Assembly: GCF_000828055.2 (NCBI RefSeq)
Contig: NZ_CP010523.2
Span: forward strand, 3,720,001-3,784,000
Direction of reading: 5' to 3'
Source of the DNA: Klebsiella variicola
GTDB taxonomy: Bacteria > Pseudomonadota > Gammaproteobacteria > Enterobacterales > Enterobacteriaceae
DNA: 64,000 nucleotides
Below the pieces are notes generated by a model, which was given only the letters and a program-made list of their open reading frames with translations, was not told the DNA's origin and made no database searches. Positions 27,864 to 35,384 of the stretch are shown piece by piece (positions within the stretch are counted from its first letter, which is position 1; each line of letters begins with the position of its first letter). The position numbers were made by a program, and so were the translations under genes.

Positions 27864-30296
27864 ATGACGACTCTCAAACTCAATACCCTCAGCGCCCGCA
27901 TCCAGGCCCATAAAATGGCACTGGTGCATATTGTCAAACCGCCGGTCTGTACCGAACGCGCCCGCCACTACACCGAGATGTATCAGCAGCATCTTGATAA
28001 GCCAATCCCGGTGCGTCGCGCCCTGGCGCTGGCGCATCACCTTGCCGAGCGCACCATCTGGATCAAGCACGACGAACTGATCGTCGGCAACCAGGCCAGC
28101 GAAGTGCGCGCTGCGCCGATTTTCCCGGAATACACCGTCAGCTGGATTGAGAAAGAGATCGACGATCTTGCCGACCGCCCCGGCGCCGGCTTCTCGGTCA
28201 GCGAAGAGAACAAACGCGTGCTGCATGAAGTGTGCCCATGGTGGCGCGGGCAGACCGTACAGGACCGCTGCTACGGTATGTTTACCGATGAGCAGAAGGC
28301 GCTCCTCGCCACCGGTATTATCAAGGCGGAAGGCAACATGACTTCCGGTGACGCCCACCTGGCGGTCAACTTCCCGTTACTGCTGGAGAAAGGCCTCGAC
28401 GGCATGCGCGCCAAGGTTGCTGAACGCCGGTCGCGCATTAACCTGACGGTACTGGAAGACCTGCACGGCGAGCAGTTCCTGAAAGCGATTGATATCGTTC
28501 TGGAAGCGGTCAGCGACCACAGCAAACGCTTCGCCGCGCTGGCGCGCGAGATGGCGACAGCAGAATCCCGTGAATCACGCCGCCACGAACTGCTGACGAT
28601 AGCCGAAAACTGCGACATCATCGCCCATGAGCCGCCGAAAACCTTCTGGCAGGCGCTGCAGCTGTGCTACTTCATTCAGCTTATCCTGCAGATTGAATCC
28701 AATGGCCACTCGGTCTCCTTTGGCCGTATGGACCAGTACCTCTATCCGTACTACCGTCGCGACGTTGAACTGCAGCAGTCGCTGGATCGCGAACAGGCCA
28801 TTGAGCTGCTGCACAGCTGCTGGCTGAAGCTGCTGGAGGTCAACAAAATTCGCTCCGGCTCGCACTCCAAGGCCTCTGCCGGCAGCCCGCTGTACCAGAA
28901 CGTCACCATTGGCGGCCAGAACCTGGTCGACGGCCAGCCGCAGGACGCCGTCAACCCGCTGTCGTATGCCATCCTGGAATCCTGTGGTCGTCTGCGCTCT
29001 ACCCAGCCGAACCTCAGCGTGCGTTACCATGCCGGGATGAGCAACGACTTCCTCGACGCCTGCGTCCAGGTTATCCGCTGCGGCTTCGGCATGCCGGCGT
29101 TTAATAACGACGAAATCGTCATCCCGGAATTTATCAAACTCGGCATCGAGCCGCAGGACGCCTACGATTACGCCGCCATCGGCTGCATCGAAACCGCGGT
29201 TGGCGGCAAATGGGGCTACCGCTGCACCGGCATGAGCTTTATCAACTTCGCGCGGGTGATGCTGGCGACGCTGGAAGGTGGCCGCGATGCCACCAGCGGT
29301 CAGGTATTCCTGCCCCAGGAGCATGCCCTGTCGAAAGGCAACTTCGCTAATTTCGACCAGGTGCTGGCAGACTGGGATAACCAGATCCGCTACTACACCC
29401 GTAAATCCATTGAGATTGAGTACGTGGTCGATACCATGCTGGAGGAAAACGTCCACGATATTCTCTGTTCGGCGCTGGTGGATGACTGTATCGAACGGGC
29501 GAAAAGCATCAAGCAAGGCGGCGCGAAATATGACTGGGTTTCTGGCCTGCAGGTGGGTATCGCCAACCTCGGCAACAGCCTGGCGGCGGTGAAAAAACTG
29601 GTCTTCGATCAGGGCGCCATCGGCCAGCAGGAACTGGCGAAGGCGCTGGCGGAAGATTTCGACGGTCTGACCCACGAGCAACTGCGCCAACGGTTGATCA
29701 ACGGCGCGCCGAAGTACGGTAACGATGATGACAGCGTCGACGAGTTGCTGGCGCGGGCCTACCAGACCTATATCGACGAGCTGAAGCAGTATCACAACCC
29801 GCGCTATGGCCGCGGCCCAATCGGCGGCAACTATTACGCCGGCACGTCGTCTATCTCCGCCAACGTTCCGTTCGGCGCCCAGACGATGGCGACACCGGAT
29901 GGCCGTAAAGCGCACACCCCGCTGGCGGAAGGGGCCAGCCCGGCCTCCGGTACCGACCATCTGGGGCCGACAGCGGTCATCAGTTCGGTGGGCAAACTCC
30001 CCACCGGCGCGATCCTCGGCGGCGTGCTGCTTAACCAGAAGCTGAATCCGTCCACCCTGGAGAATGAGTCCGACAAGCAGAAGCTGATGGTGCTGCTGCG
30101 CACCTTCTTCGAGGTGCACAAAGGCTGGCATATCCAGTACAACATCGTGTCCCGCGACACGCTGCTGGAGGCGAAGAAACACCCTGACCAGTACCGCGAT
30201 TTAGTGGTCCGCGTCGCCGGATACTCGGCGTTCTTCACCGCCCTGTCGCCGGATACCCAGGACGATATCATCGCCCGAACCGAACATACGCTGTAA
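27864..30296 (+). CDS. ybiW: YbiW, glycyl radical enzyme
   Basis: The 810-aa enzyme has the thiyl cysteine C441 in AIGCIETAVGG (with E443) and the glycyl radical G786 in RVAGYSAFF, both typical of the dehydratase branch of the PFL-like family. Length equals that of E. coli YbiW (PflF). E. coli YbiW has been reported to cleave the ring C-O bond of 1,5-anhydroglucitol-6-phosphate to 1-deoxyfructose-6-phosphate; the same activity is inferred here. It is active only without oxygen and is paired with its activase YbiY. Confidence 0.93.
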   Translation: MTTLKLNTLSARIQAHKMALVHIVKPPVCTERARHYTEMYQQHLDKPIPVRRALALAHHLAERTIWIKHDELIVGNQASEVRAAPIFPEYTVSWIEKEIDDLADRPGAGFSVSEENKRVLHEVCPWWRGQTVQDRCYGMFTDEQKALLATGIIKAEGNMTSGDAHLAVNFPLLLEKGLDGMRAKVAERRSRINLTVLEDLHGEQFLKAIDIVLEAVSDHSKRFAALAREMATAESRESRRHELLTIAENCDIIAHEPPKTFWQALQLCYFIQLILQIESNGHSVSFGRMDQYLYPYYRRDVELQQSLDREQAIELLHSCWLKLLEVNKIRSGSHSKASAGSPLYQNVTIGGQNLVDGQPQDAVNPLSYAILESCGRLRSTQPNLSVRYHAGMSNDFLDACVQVIRCGFGMPAFNNDEIVIPEFIKLGIEPQDAYDYAAIGCIETAVGGKWGYRCTGMSFINFARVMLATLEGGRDATSGQVFLPQEHALSKGNFANFDQVLADWDNQIRYYTRKSIEIEYVVDTMLEENVHDILCSALVDDCIERAKSIKQGGAKYDWVSGLQVGIANLGNSLAAVKKLVFDQGAIGQQELAKALAEDFDGLTHEQLRQRLINGAPKYGNDDDSVDELLARAYQTYIDELKQYHNPRYGRGPIGGNYYAGTSSISANVPFGAQTMATPDGRKAHTPLAEGASPASGTDHLGPTAVISSVGKLPTGAILGGVLLNQKLNPSTLENESDKQKLMVLLRTFFEVHKGWHIQYNIVSRDTLLEAKKHPDQYRDLVVRVAGYSAFFTALSPDTQDDIIARTEHTL

Positions 30297-30304
30297 CCCT
30301 TCGT

Positions 30305-30374
30305 GCCCGCTGGCGCTATGCTTAGCGGGCCTACCCTGTTCTGCAGGCCGGGTAAGGCAACGTTGCCACCCGGC
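30305..30374. repeat. BIME: two opposed REP units between ybiW and ybiV
   Basis: Unit one, 30305-30334, starts GCCCGCTGGCGC and ends GCGGGCCTAC. Unit two, 30343-30374, is in the opposite orientation (AGGCCGGGTAAGGC to GCCACCCGGC). The pair lies just after the ybiW stop and may protect the ybiYW mRNA end. Confidence 0.8.
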
Positions 30375-30392
30375 ATTTTCTGCGCTGAGTGA

Positions 30393-30407
30393 ACTTTCAT
30401 TCGAAAT
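30393..30407. promoter_or_regulatory. Shared operator, copy 2 (ybiV)
   Basis: ACTTTC-ATTC-GAAAT, with the core TTTCATTCGAAA at 30395-30406, lies 69 bp upstream of the ybiV start. It is identical to copy 1 for 14 consecutive bases, in the same orientation. Confidence 0.75.
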
Positions 30408-30476
30408 AAATTTGTGCTCCCCATCACATTGTAATTAGAATGTTACTGGTCGAAGTTAAGCCAGGAGCATCCCCTT

Positions 30477-31292
30477 ATGACCGTTAAAGTTATCGTCACC
30501 GATATGGACGGAACTTTTCTCAATGACGCCAAAACCTACGATCGCTCACGGTTTCTGGCGCAATTCGCCCAGCTGCAGCAGCGCGGCATTGAATTTGTTG
30601 TCGCCAGCGGCAACCAGTACTATCAGTTGATCTCCTTCTTCCCGGAGATCCGCGAGCAGATTTCGTTCGTCGCCGAAAACGGCGCGCTGGTCTTTGAGCA
30701 TGGTAAGCAGCTGTTCCACGGCGAACTGACCCGCCACGAATCGCAGGTGGTGATCGGCGAATTACTTAACGATCCGCAGCTGAACTTCGTCGCCTGCGGC
30801 CTGCAGAGCGCGTATGTGAGCGATAAAGCTCCGGACGCCTTCGTCGACCTGATGTCAAAGCACTACCACCGTCTGCAGCGGGTAAGCGATTACCACCGCA
30901 TCGACGACACGCTGTTCAAATTCTCCCTCAACCTGCCGGACAGCGAGATCCCACAGCTGATCGATAAACTGCACGTGTCGCTCGACGGGATCATGAAGCC
31001 GGTCACCAGCGGCTTTGGCTTTGTCGATTTGATTATCCCCGGCCTGCATAAAGCCAACGGCATCAGCCGCCTGCTCAAACGCTGGAACCTTTCGCCGCAG
31101 CAGTGCGTGGCCATCGGCGACAGCGGCAACGACGCCGAAATGCTGAAGCTGGTGAAATACGCTTTCGCCATGGGTAACGCCGCCGACACCATCAAGGCTA
31201 TCGCCGGCTACGCCACTGACGATAATAACCATGACGGCGCGCTGAACGTCATTCAGGCCGTCCTCGATAATACCGCTCCCTTCAACGCGTGA
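30477..31292 (+). CDS. ybiV: YbiV, Cof-type HAD sugar phosphatase
   Basis: The 271-aa HAD hydrolase has DMDGTFL (nucleophile, near residue 9), VVASGNQ (motif II), GLHKANG (motif III) and [11 protein letters not shown] (motif IV), with a C2B cap. E. coli YbiV dephosphorylates sugar phosphates such as ribose-5-phosphate and glucose-6-phosphate in vitro. Its position beside ybiW and its own copy of the shared operator suggest a role with the anhydrosugar locus. It is close in sequence to YbjI. Confidence 0.95.
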   Translation: MTVKVIVTDMDGTFLNDAKTYDRSRFLAQFAQLQQRGIEFVVASGNQYYQLISFFPEIREQISFVAENGALVFEHGKQLFHGELTRHESQVVIGELLNDPQLNFVACGLQSAYVSDKAPDAFVDLMSKHYHRLQRVSDYHRIDDTLFKFSLNLPDSEIPQLIDKLHVSLDGIMKPVTSGFGFVDLIIPGLHKANGISRLLKRWNLSPQQCVAIGDSGNDAEMLKLVKYAFAMGNAADTIKAIAGYATDDNNHDGALNVIQAVLDNTAPFNA

Positions 31293-31401
31293 CCCTTCGC
31301 CGGGGCATCGCGCCCCGGTTTTTCCATTTTGTGCGCCGTAGCAAGATTTTAAACTTGCATTAACTCCATTTTAACTTAAATTAACGTTTGTAATATTTAA
31401 T

Positions 31402-31417
31402 ACTTTCGAATGAAAGA
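31402..31417. promoter_or_regulatory. Shared operator, copy 3 (ybiU)
   Basis: ACTTTC-GAAT-GAAAGA is the reverse-orientation version of copies 1 and 2 (spacer GAAT is the complement of ATTC), with the core TTTCGAATGAAA at 31404-31415. It ends 15 bp before the ybiU start, a position typical for a repressor site. Confidence 0.75.
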
Positions 31418-31432
31418 TACAGCGAGGTTATT

Positions 31433-32698
31433 ATGGCTGCTCTCCCGACCCACGAAACATTACCTGCCGACCACAAAGCGGCAATTCGCCAGATGAAACA
31501 GGCCTTACGGGCACAAATTGGCGATGTCCAGGCAGTGTTCGATAAACTCTCGGCGCGTATCAGCGAGCGCCTGGACGAGATTAATGCCCTGAAAGCCACA
31601 GGCCAGGAGGTCTGGCCGACGATCCCGTTCAGCGATATCGCCGAAGGAAAAGTGAGCGATGAGCAGCGCGCGGCGATTAAGCGCCGGGGCTGCGCAGTGA
31701 TCAAAGGACACTACCCGCGCGAACAGGCGCTGGCCTGGGACAACGCGATGCTGGAATACCTCGATCTGAACCATTTCGATGATGTTTACAAAGGACCTGG
31801 CGACAGCTTCTTCGGTTCGCTGGAGGCTTCGCGTCCGGAAATCTATCCGATCTACTGGTCCCCCTCGCAAATGCAGGCGCGACAGAGTGATGAAATGGCG
31901 GCGGTGCAATCCTTCCTCAATCGCCTGTGGCGCTTTGAACAGAATGGCAAGCGCTGGTTCGATCCGGATGTCAGCGTGATTTACCCTGACCGTATCCGCC
32001 GCCGCCCGCCGGGAACCACGTCAAAGGGGCTGGGGGCGCATACCGATTCTGGCGCGCTGGAGCGCTGGCTGCTTCCCGCCTATCAGCAGGTTTTCGCCAA
32101 CGTCTTTAATGGCAATATCGACGCCTACGATCCGTGGGACGCCGCGCACCGTACCGAAGTGGAAGAGTACACCGTCGACAACACCACCAAATGCTCGGTG
32201 TTCCGCACCTTCCAGGGCTGGACCGCGCTGTCGGACATGATCCCGGGTCAGGGGCTGCTACACGTGGTGCCGATCCCGGAGGCGATGGCTTATGTGCTGC
32301 TGCGCCCCCTGCTCGACGATGTGCCGGAAGATGAGCTGTGCGGCGTCGCGCCGGGCAGAGTGCTGCCGATCTCTGAGCAATGGCACCCACTCTTAATTAA
32401 AGCGTTAAGCTCGATTCCGGCGCTGAACGCTGGCGATTCCGTCTGGTGGCACTGCGATGTTATTCACTCAGTGGCGCCGGTGGAAAATCAACAGGGCTGG
32501 GGCAACGTGATGTACATCCCGGCCGCGCCGATGTGCGAAAAGAACCTCGCCTACGCGCAGAAAGTGAAAATTGCTCTGGAAAAAGGGGCCTCGCCGGGGG
32601 ATTTCCCGCGCGAGGACTATGAGGCCAGCTGGCAGGGGCGCTTCACCCTGGAAGATCTGAATATTCACGGGAAACGGGCGCTGGGTATCCCGGTTTAA
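31433..32698 (+). CDS. ybiU: YbiU, DUF1479 family protein, probable Fe(II)/2OG-type oxygenase
   Basis: The 421-aa protein corresponds to E. coli YbiU. Residues H203 and D205 (GLGAHTDSGALERW) and H345 (CDVIHSVAPV) have the spacing and order of the HxD...H iron triad of 2-oxoglutarate dioxygenases, so an oxygenase-like fold is likely, though the reaction is not known. The shared operator links it to ybiYW and ybiV. Its stop codon overlaps the stop of the convergent LacI gene by four bases. Confidence 0.9.
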   Translation: MAALPTHETLPADHKAAIRQMKQALRAQIGDVQAVFDKLSARISERLDEINALKATGQEVWPTIPFSDIAEGKVSDEQRAAIKRRGCAVIKGHYPREQALAWDNAMLEYLDLNHFDDVYKGPGDSFFGSLEASRPEIYPIYWSPSQMQARQSDEMAAVQSFLNRLWRFEQNGKRWFDPDVSVIYPDRIRRRPPGTTSKGLGAHTDSGALERWLLPAYQQVFANVFNGNIDAYDPWDAAHRTEVEEYTVDNTTKCSVFRTFQGWTALSDMIPGQGLLHVVPIPEAMAYVLLRPLLDDVPEDELCGVAPGRVLPISEQWHPLLIKALSSIPALNAGDSVWWHCDVIHSVAPVENQQGWGNVMYIPAAPMCEKNLAYAQKVKIALEKGASPGDFPREDYEASWQGRFTLEDLNIHGKRALGIPV

Positions 32699-33768
32699 TC
32701 GTCATACAGCCCCTGCGGCTCCACGGCGGTATGGCCTTTGCCCGGCCGGATCCGCCGTACCGAATCACGTACCACCAGCGTGCCGTGCAACAGTAGCGAG
32801 CCGTGCGGCGCCTCCGGGCGCAGCAGGCGCTGCTGCAGGAGATGCACCGCCTCGCTGCCCAGCTCATCTCGCGGCACATGCACCGCGGTCAACGGCACCT
32901 CCTGGATCGCCGCCAGATTAAACCCGTCGATACTCATTACCGAAACATCCTGCGGCACCCGCAGGCCTCGTTTTTGCAGGGCGCTGACGGTGCCGGCGGC
33001 CATAAAATCACCGCCCACCAGGAAGGCGGTGGGCATCGGGCGCCCCTGTAAAGCGTCAAGCCAGGCCCCTACCTGCTCTTCCGTCTCTCTGGCGCTAAAG
33101 TTGGCGACGCTGATGAGATCCCGGCTGGCGGTAAAGCGCAGATTGCGCGCGCGCCATGCTTCCTGGATCCCGCCCAGCCGCAGCTCCATGGTATAGCGGC
33201 GCAGGCACATCACGTTCATCACCGCCCGATGGCCCATATCAAACAGATAGCGGGCGGCGCACTGGCCAATCAGACGATGGTCGGGGGCAATGGACGGCAG
33301 CCGCATCCCTTCATCCCGACAGTTGATCAATACGCAGGGTTTGCCCACATCCGCCGCCAGGCCATGAATATGCGGATCGTCGATCCCCAGCAGCACCGCG
33401 GCCTGGGTCTCCGCTTCGTTCATGCGGGCAAGAAACAGATTGGCGTCGCTGTCGTTCTCGTCCAGTGCGCAGTAGCGCAGGCGCACTTCATGCGCCGCCA
33501 GCGCGTTATTGATGCTCTGGATCACCCGGTAGTAGAAGATATCCGATCGCTCATCGAAGGCGCGCTGTGGAGCAAACACCAGCAGATTATTGAGCAGCAG
33601 ACGCCCGGCGGCCAGTCCCTGCATGACCCCCAGCTCGCGGGCGCACTCCAGCACCGCCCGGCGCGCCTTATCGCTGGTATTCGCCTTTCCGGCCAGGACG
33701 CGCGAAACGGTGCTGGCCGACAGCCCGGTGCGGGCGGCGATTTCGGCGACGCGCAGCTTTTTATCCAT
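32695..33768 (-). CDS. LacI-family transcriptional regulator
   Basis: Starting at the ATG at 33768 (MDKKLRVAEIAARTGLSASTVSRVLAG) gives 357 aa. Residues 5-50 are the LacI helix-turn-helix and hinge; the rest is a periplasmic-binding-like effector domain ending in the DVSVMSIDGFNLAAI block. It is divergent from an MFS carrier and a GH31 glycosidase, which it most likely controls. It is also convergent with ybiU, so control of the ybiYWVU units is possible. The effector is unknown and E. coli has no gene here. Confidence 0.88.
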   Translation of the reverse strand: MDKKLRVAEIAARTGLSASTVSRVLAGKANTSDKARRAVLECARELGVMQGLAAGRLLLNNLLVFAPQRAFDERSDIFYYRVIQSINNALAAHEVRLRYCALDENDSDANLFLARMNEAETQAAVLLGIDDPHIHGLAADVGKPCVLINCRDEGMRLPSIAPDHRLIGQCAARYLFDMGHRAVMNVMCLRRYTMELRLGGIQEAWRARNLRFTASRDLISVANFSARETEEQVGAWLDALQGRPMPTAFLVGGDFMAAGTVSALQKRGLRVPQDVSVMSIDGFNLAAIQEVPLTAVHVPRDELGSEAVHLLQQRLLRPEAPHGSLLLHGTLVVRDSVRRIRPGKGHTAVEPQGLYDD

Positions 33769-33793
33769 TTTGTGATCCAGCTCCGATTGGAAA

Positions 33794-33809
33794 ATGAAAG
33801 AATTTTCAT
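33794..33809. promoter_or_regulatory. Inverted repeat upstream of the LacI regulator
   Basis: ATGAAA-GAAT-TTTCAT is a perfect 6-bp inverted repeat 25 bp upstream of the regulator start. The minus strand reads CTTTCATT across it, sharing eight bases with the operator upstream of ybiY. It may be an autoregulatory site; the resemblance is only to one half-site. Confidence 0.4.
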
Positions 33810-33933
33810 AATCACCAAAGCGCTTCCTGTAAGCAAATGACAGAGCGAAATTTGAGATCTCGGTCATTTCATGAAAAAAGTTGCATAAATAGCACTTTGC
33901 CCGACGTTTTTTCTCCCTTAGCCTGAATTGGTC

Positions 33934-33968
33934 CAACATCTCCCATACTAGTTATACCAATGATGTTG
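33934..33968. promoter_or_regulatory. Candidate operator in the LacI/MFS divergent region
   Basis: CAACATC (33934-33940) and GATGTTG (33962-33968) form a 7-bp inverted repeat with a 21-bp spacer, which itself contains ACTAGTTATACCAAT. The minus-strand ATTGGTATAACT resembles a half-site of the ExuR/UxuR type. Which protein binds is not evident. Confidence 0.35.
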
Positions 33969-34067
33969 AGATAAAAAATAGACTATTCAAATAGTTAAAA
34001 AAAACTATGTGACCACTCAGGGAAAGAGGCCGTCACTTTCCCCCTACAACGTCTTGTGGAGTGTGCT

Positions 34068-35369
34068 ATGAGTCAAGGCCTCAACAATGATATCGCGGTC
34101 AGTAAAACGCGCCGGGTGGTAAAAAACCTGCGCTGGTGGGTGCTGGTCCTGTTTTTACTCGGCGTCACCGTCAACTACATCACACGTAACTCGCTGGGGA
34201 TTATCGCCCCGGAACTGAAAGCGACGCTCGGTATTACCACCGAACAATATTCCTGGATCGTCGGCGCGTTTCAGCTGGCTTACACGATTTTCCAGCCGCT
34301 CTGTGGCTGGCTTATCGACGTCATCGGCCTGAAGCTCGGGTTTATGATCTGCGCTACCCTGTGGGCGCTGGCCTGTATCGCCCACGCCGGGGCTGGCAGC
34401 TGGCTGCACCTGGCTATGTTGCGCTTCTTTATGGGCGGCGCCGAGGCGGCCGCCACGCCGGCGAACGCCAAAACCATCGGCGAGTGGTTCCCGAAATCTG
34501 AACGGCCAATCGCCGCCGGCTGGGCTGGCGTCGGCTTCTCTATCGGCGCAATGCTGGCCCCGCCGATTATCTACTTCGCCCACGCCTCCTTCGGCTGGCA
34601 GGGGGCGTTTATGTTTACCGGCGCGCTGGCGCTGCTGTGGGTAGTGCTGTGGTGGGCTTTCTATCAGAACCCGGAAAAGCACCCGAACCTCAGCAAAAGC
34701 GAGCTGGAGTACATCAAGCAGGATAACGAAGCCCCGCCGGTGAAACAGCCCTTCTTTACCGCGCTCAAAACCGTCTCGAAGAATAAACGTTTCTATGGGA
34801 TCGCCATCCCCGCCTTTATGGCCGAGCCTGCCTGGGCGGTACTGAGCTTCTGGGTGCCGCTGTACCTGGCGAAAGAGCACGGCATGGATCTGAAGCAGAT
34901 CGCGATGTTCGCCTGGCTGCCGTTCCTCGCCGCCGATCTTGGCAGCGTGGTCAGCGGCTATCTCACCCGCCTGTACGTTCGCTGGTTCGGCTGCACGCGA
35001 GTCAACTCGGTTATCGCCAGCTCGGTAACCGGCGCGTTTCTGATGATCTCGCTGGCCCTGGTCGCCATTACTCGCGATCCCTATATCACCATCATCCTGA
35101 TCTCCATTGGTGGTTTCGGCCATCAGATCATCTCCTGCATGCTCAGCGCGCTGGTGGTGGAGTCTTTCGACAAGGGACAAATGGCGACGGTCAACGGTAT
35201 GCGCGGCTCCGCGGCGTGGATCGCCAGCTTCCTGTTCTCATTATTAATCGGGGTGACCGCCGACAAAATTGGCTTCAACCCGCTGTTTATCGCCATGGGG
35301 TTCTTTGACCTGATTGGCGCCGTTTTCCTGGTGGCATTTATTGCTGAACGTCGCGCCAAGCGCGCCTGA
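34068..35369 (+). CDS. MFS transporter of the anion:cation symporter (ExuT-like) family
   Basis: The 433-aa carrier starts at the ATG at 34068 (MSQGLNNDIAVSKTRR) after TGGAGTG. It has twelve predicted transmembrane segments and the ACS-family blocks NYITRNSLGIIAPEL in TM1 and RFFMGGAEAAATPANAKTIGEWFP in TM4. Members such as ExuT, GudP and GarP carry hexuronates or sugar acids with protons. The GH31 gene 15 bp downstream suggests an alpha-glycoside as substrate, possibly acidic; this is inference. Confidence 0.87.
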   Translation: MSQGLNNDIAVSKTRRVVKNLRWWVLVLFLLGVTVNYITRNSLGIIAPELKATLGITTEQYSWIVGAFQLAYTIFQPLCGWLIDVIGLKLGFMICATLWALACIAHAGAGSWLHLAMLRFFMGGAEAAATPANAKTIGEWFPKSERPIAAGWAGVGFSIGAMLAPPIIYFAHASFGWQGAFMFTGALALLWVVLWWAFYQNPEKHPNLSKSELEYIKQDNEAPPVKQPFFTALKTVSKNKRFYGIAIPAFMAEPAWAVLSFWVPLYLAKEHGMDLKQIAMFAWLPFLAADLGSVVSGYLTRLYVRWFGCTRVNSVIASSVTGAFLMISLALVAITRDPYITIILISIGGFGHQIISCMLSALVVESFDKGQMATVNGMRGSAAWIASFLFSLLIGVTADKIGFNPLFIAMGFFDLIGAVFLVAFIAERRAKRA

Positions 35370-35384
35370 GAGTGGATGTAAAAT

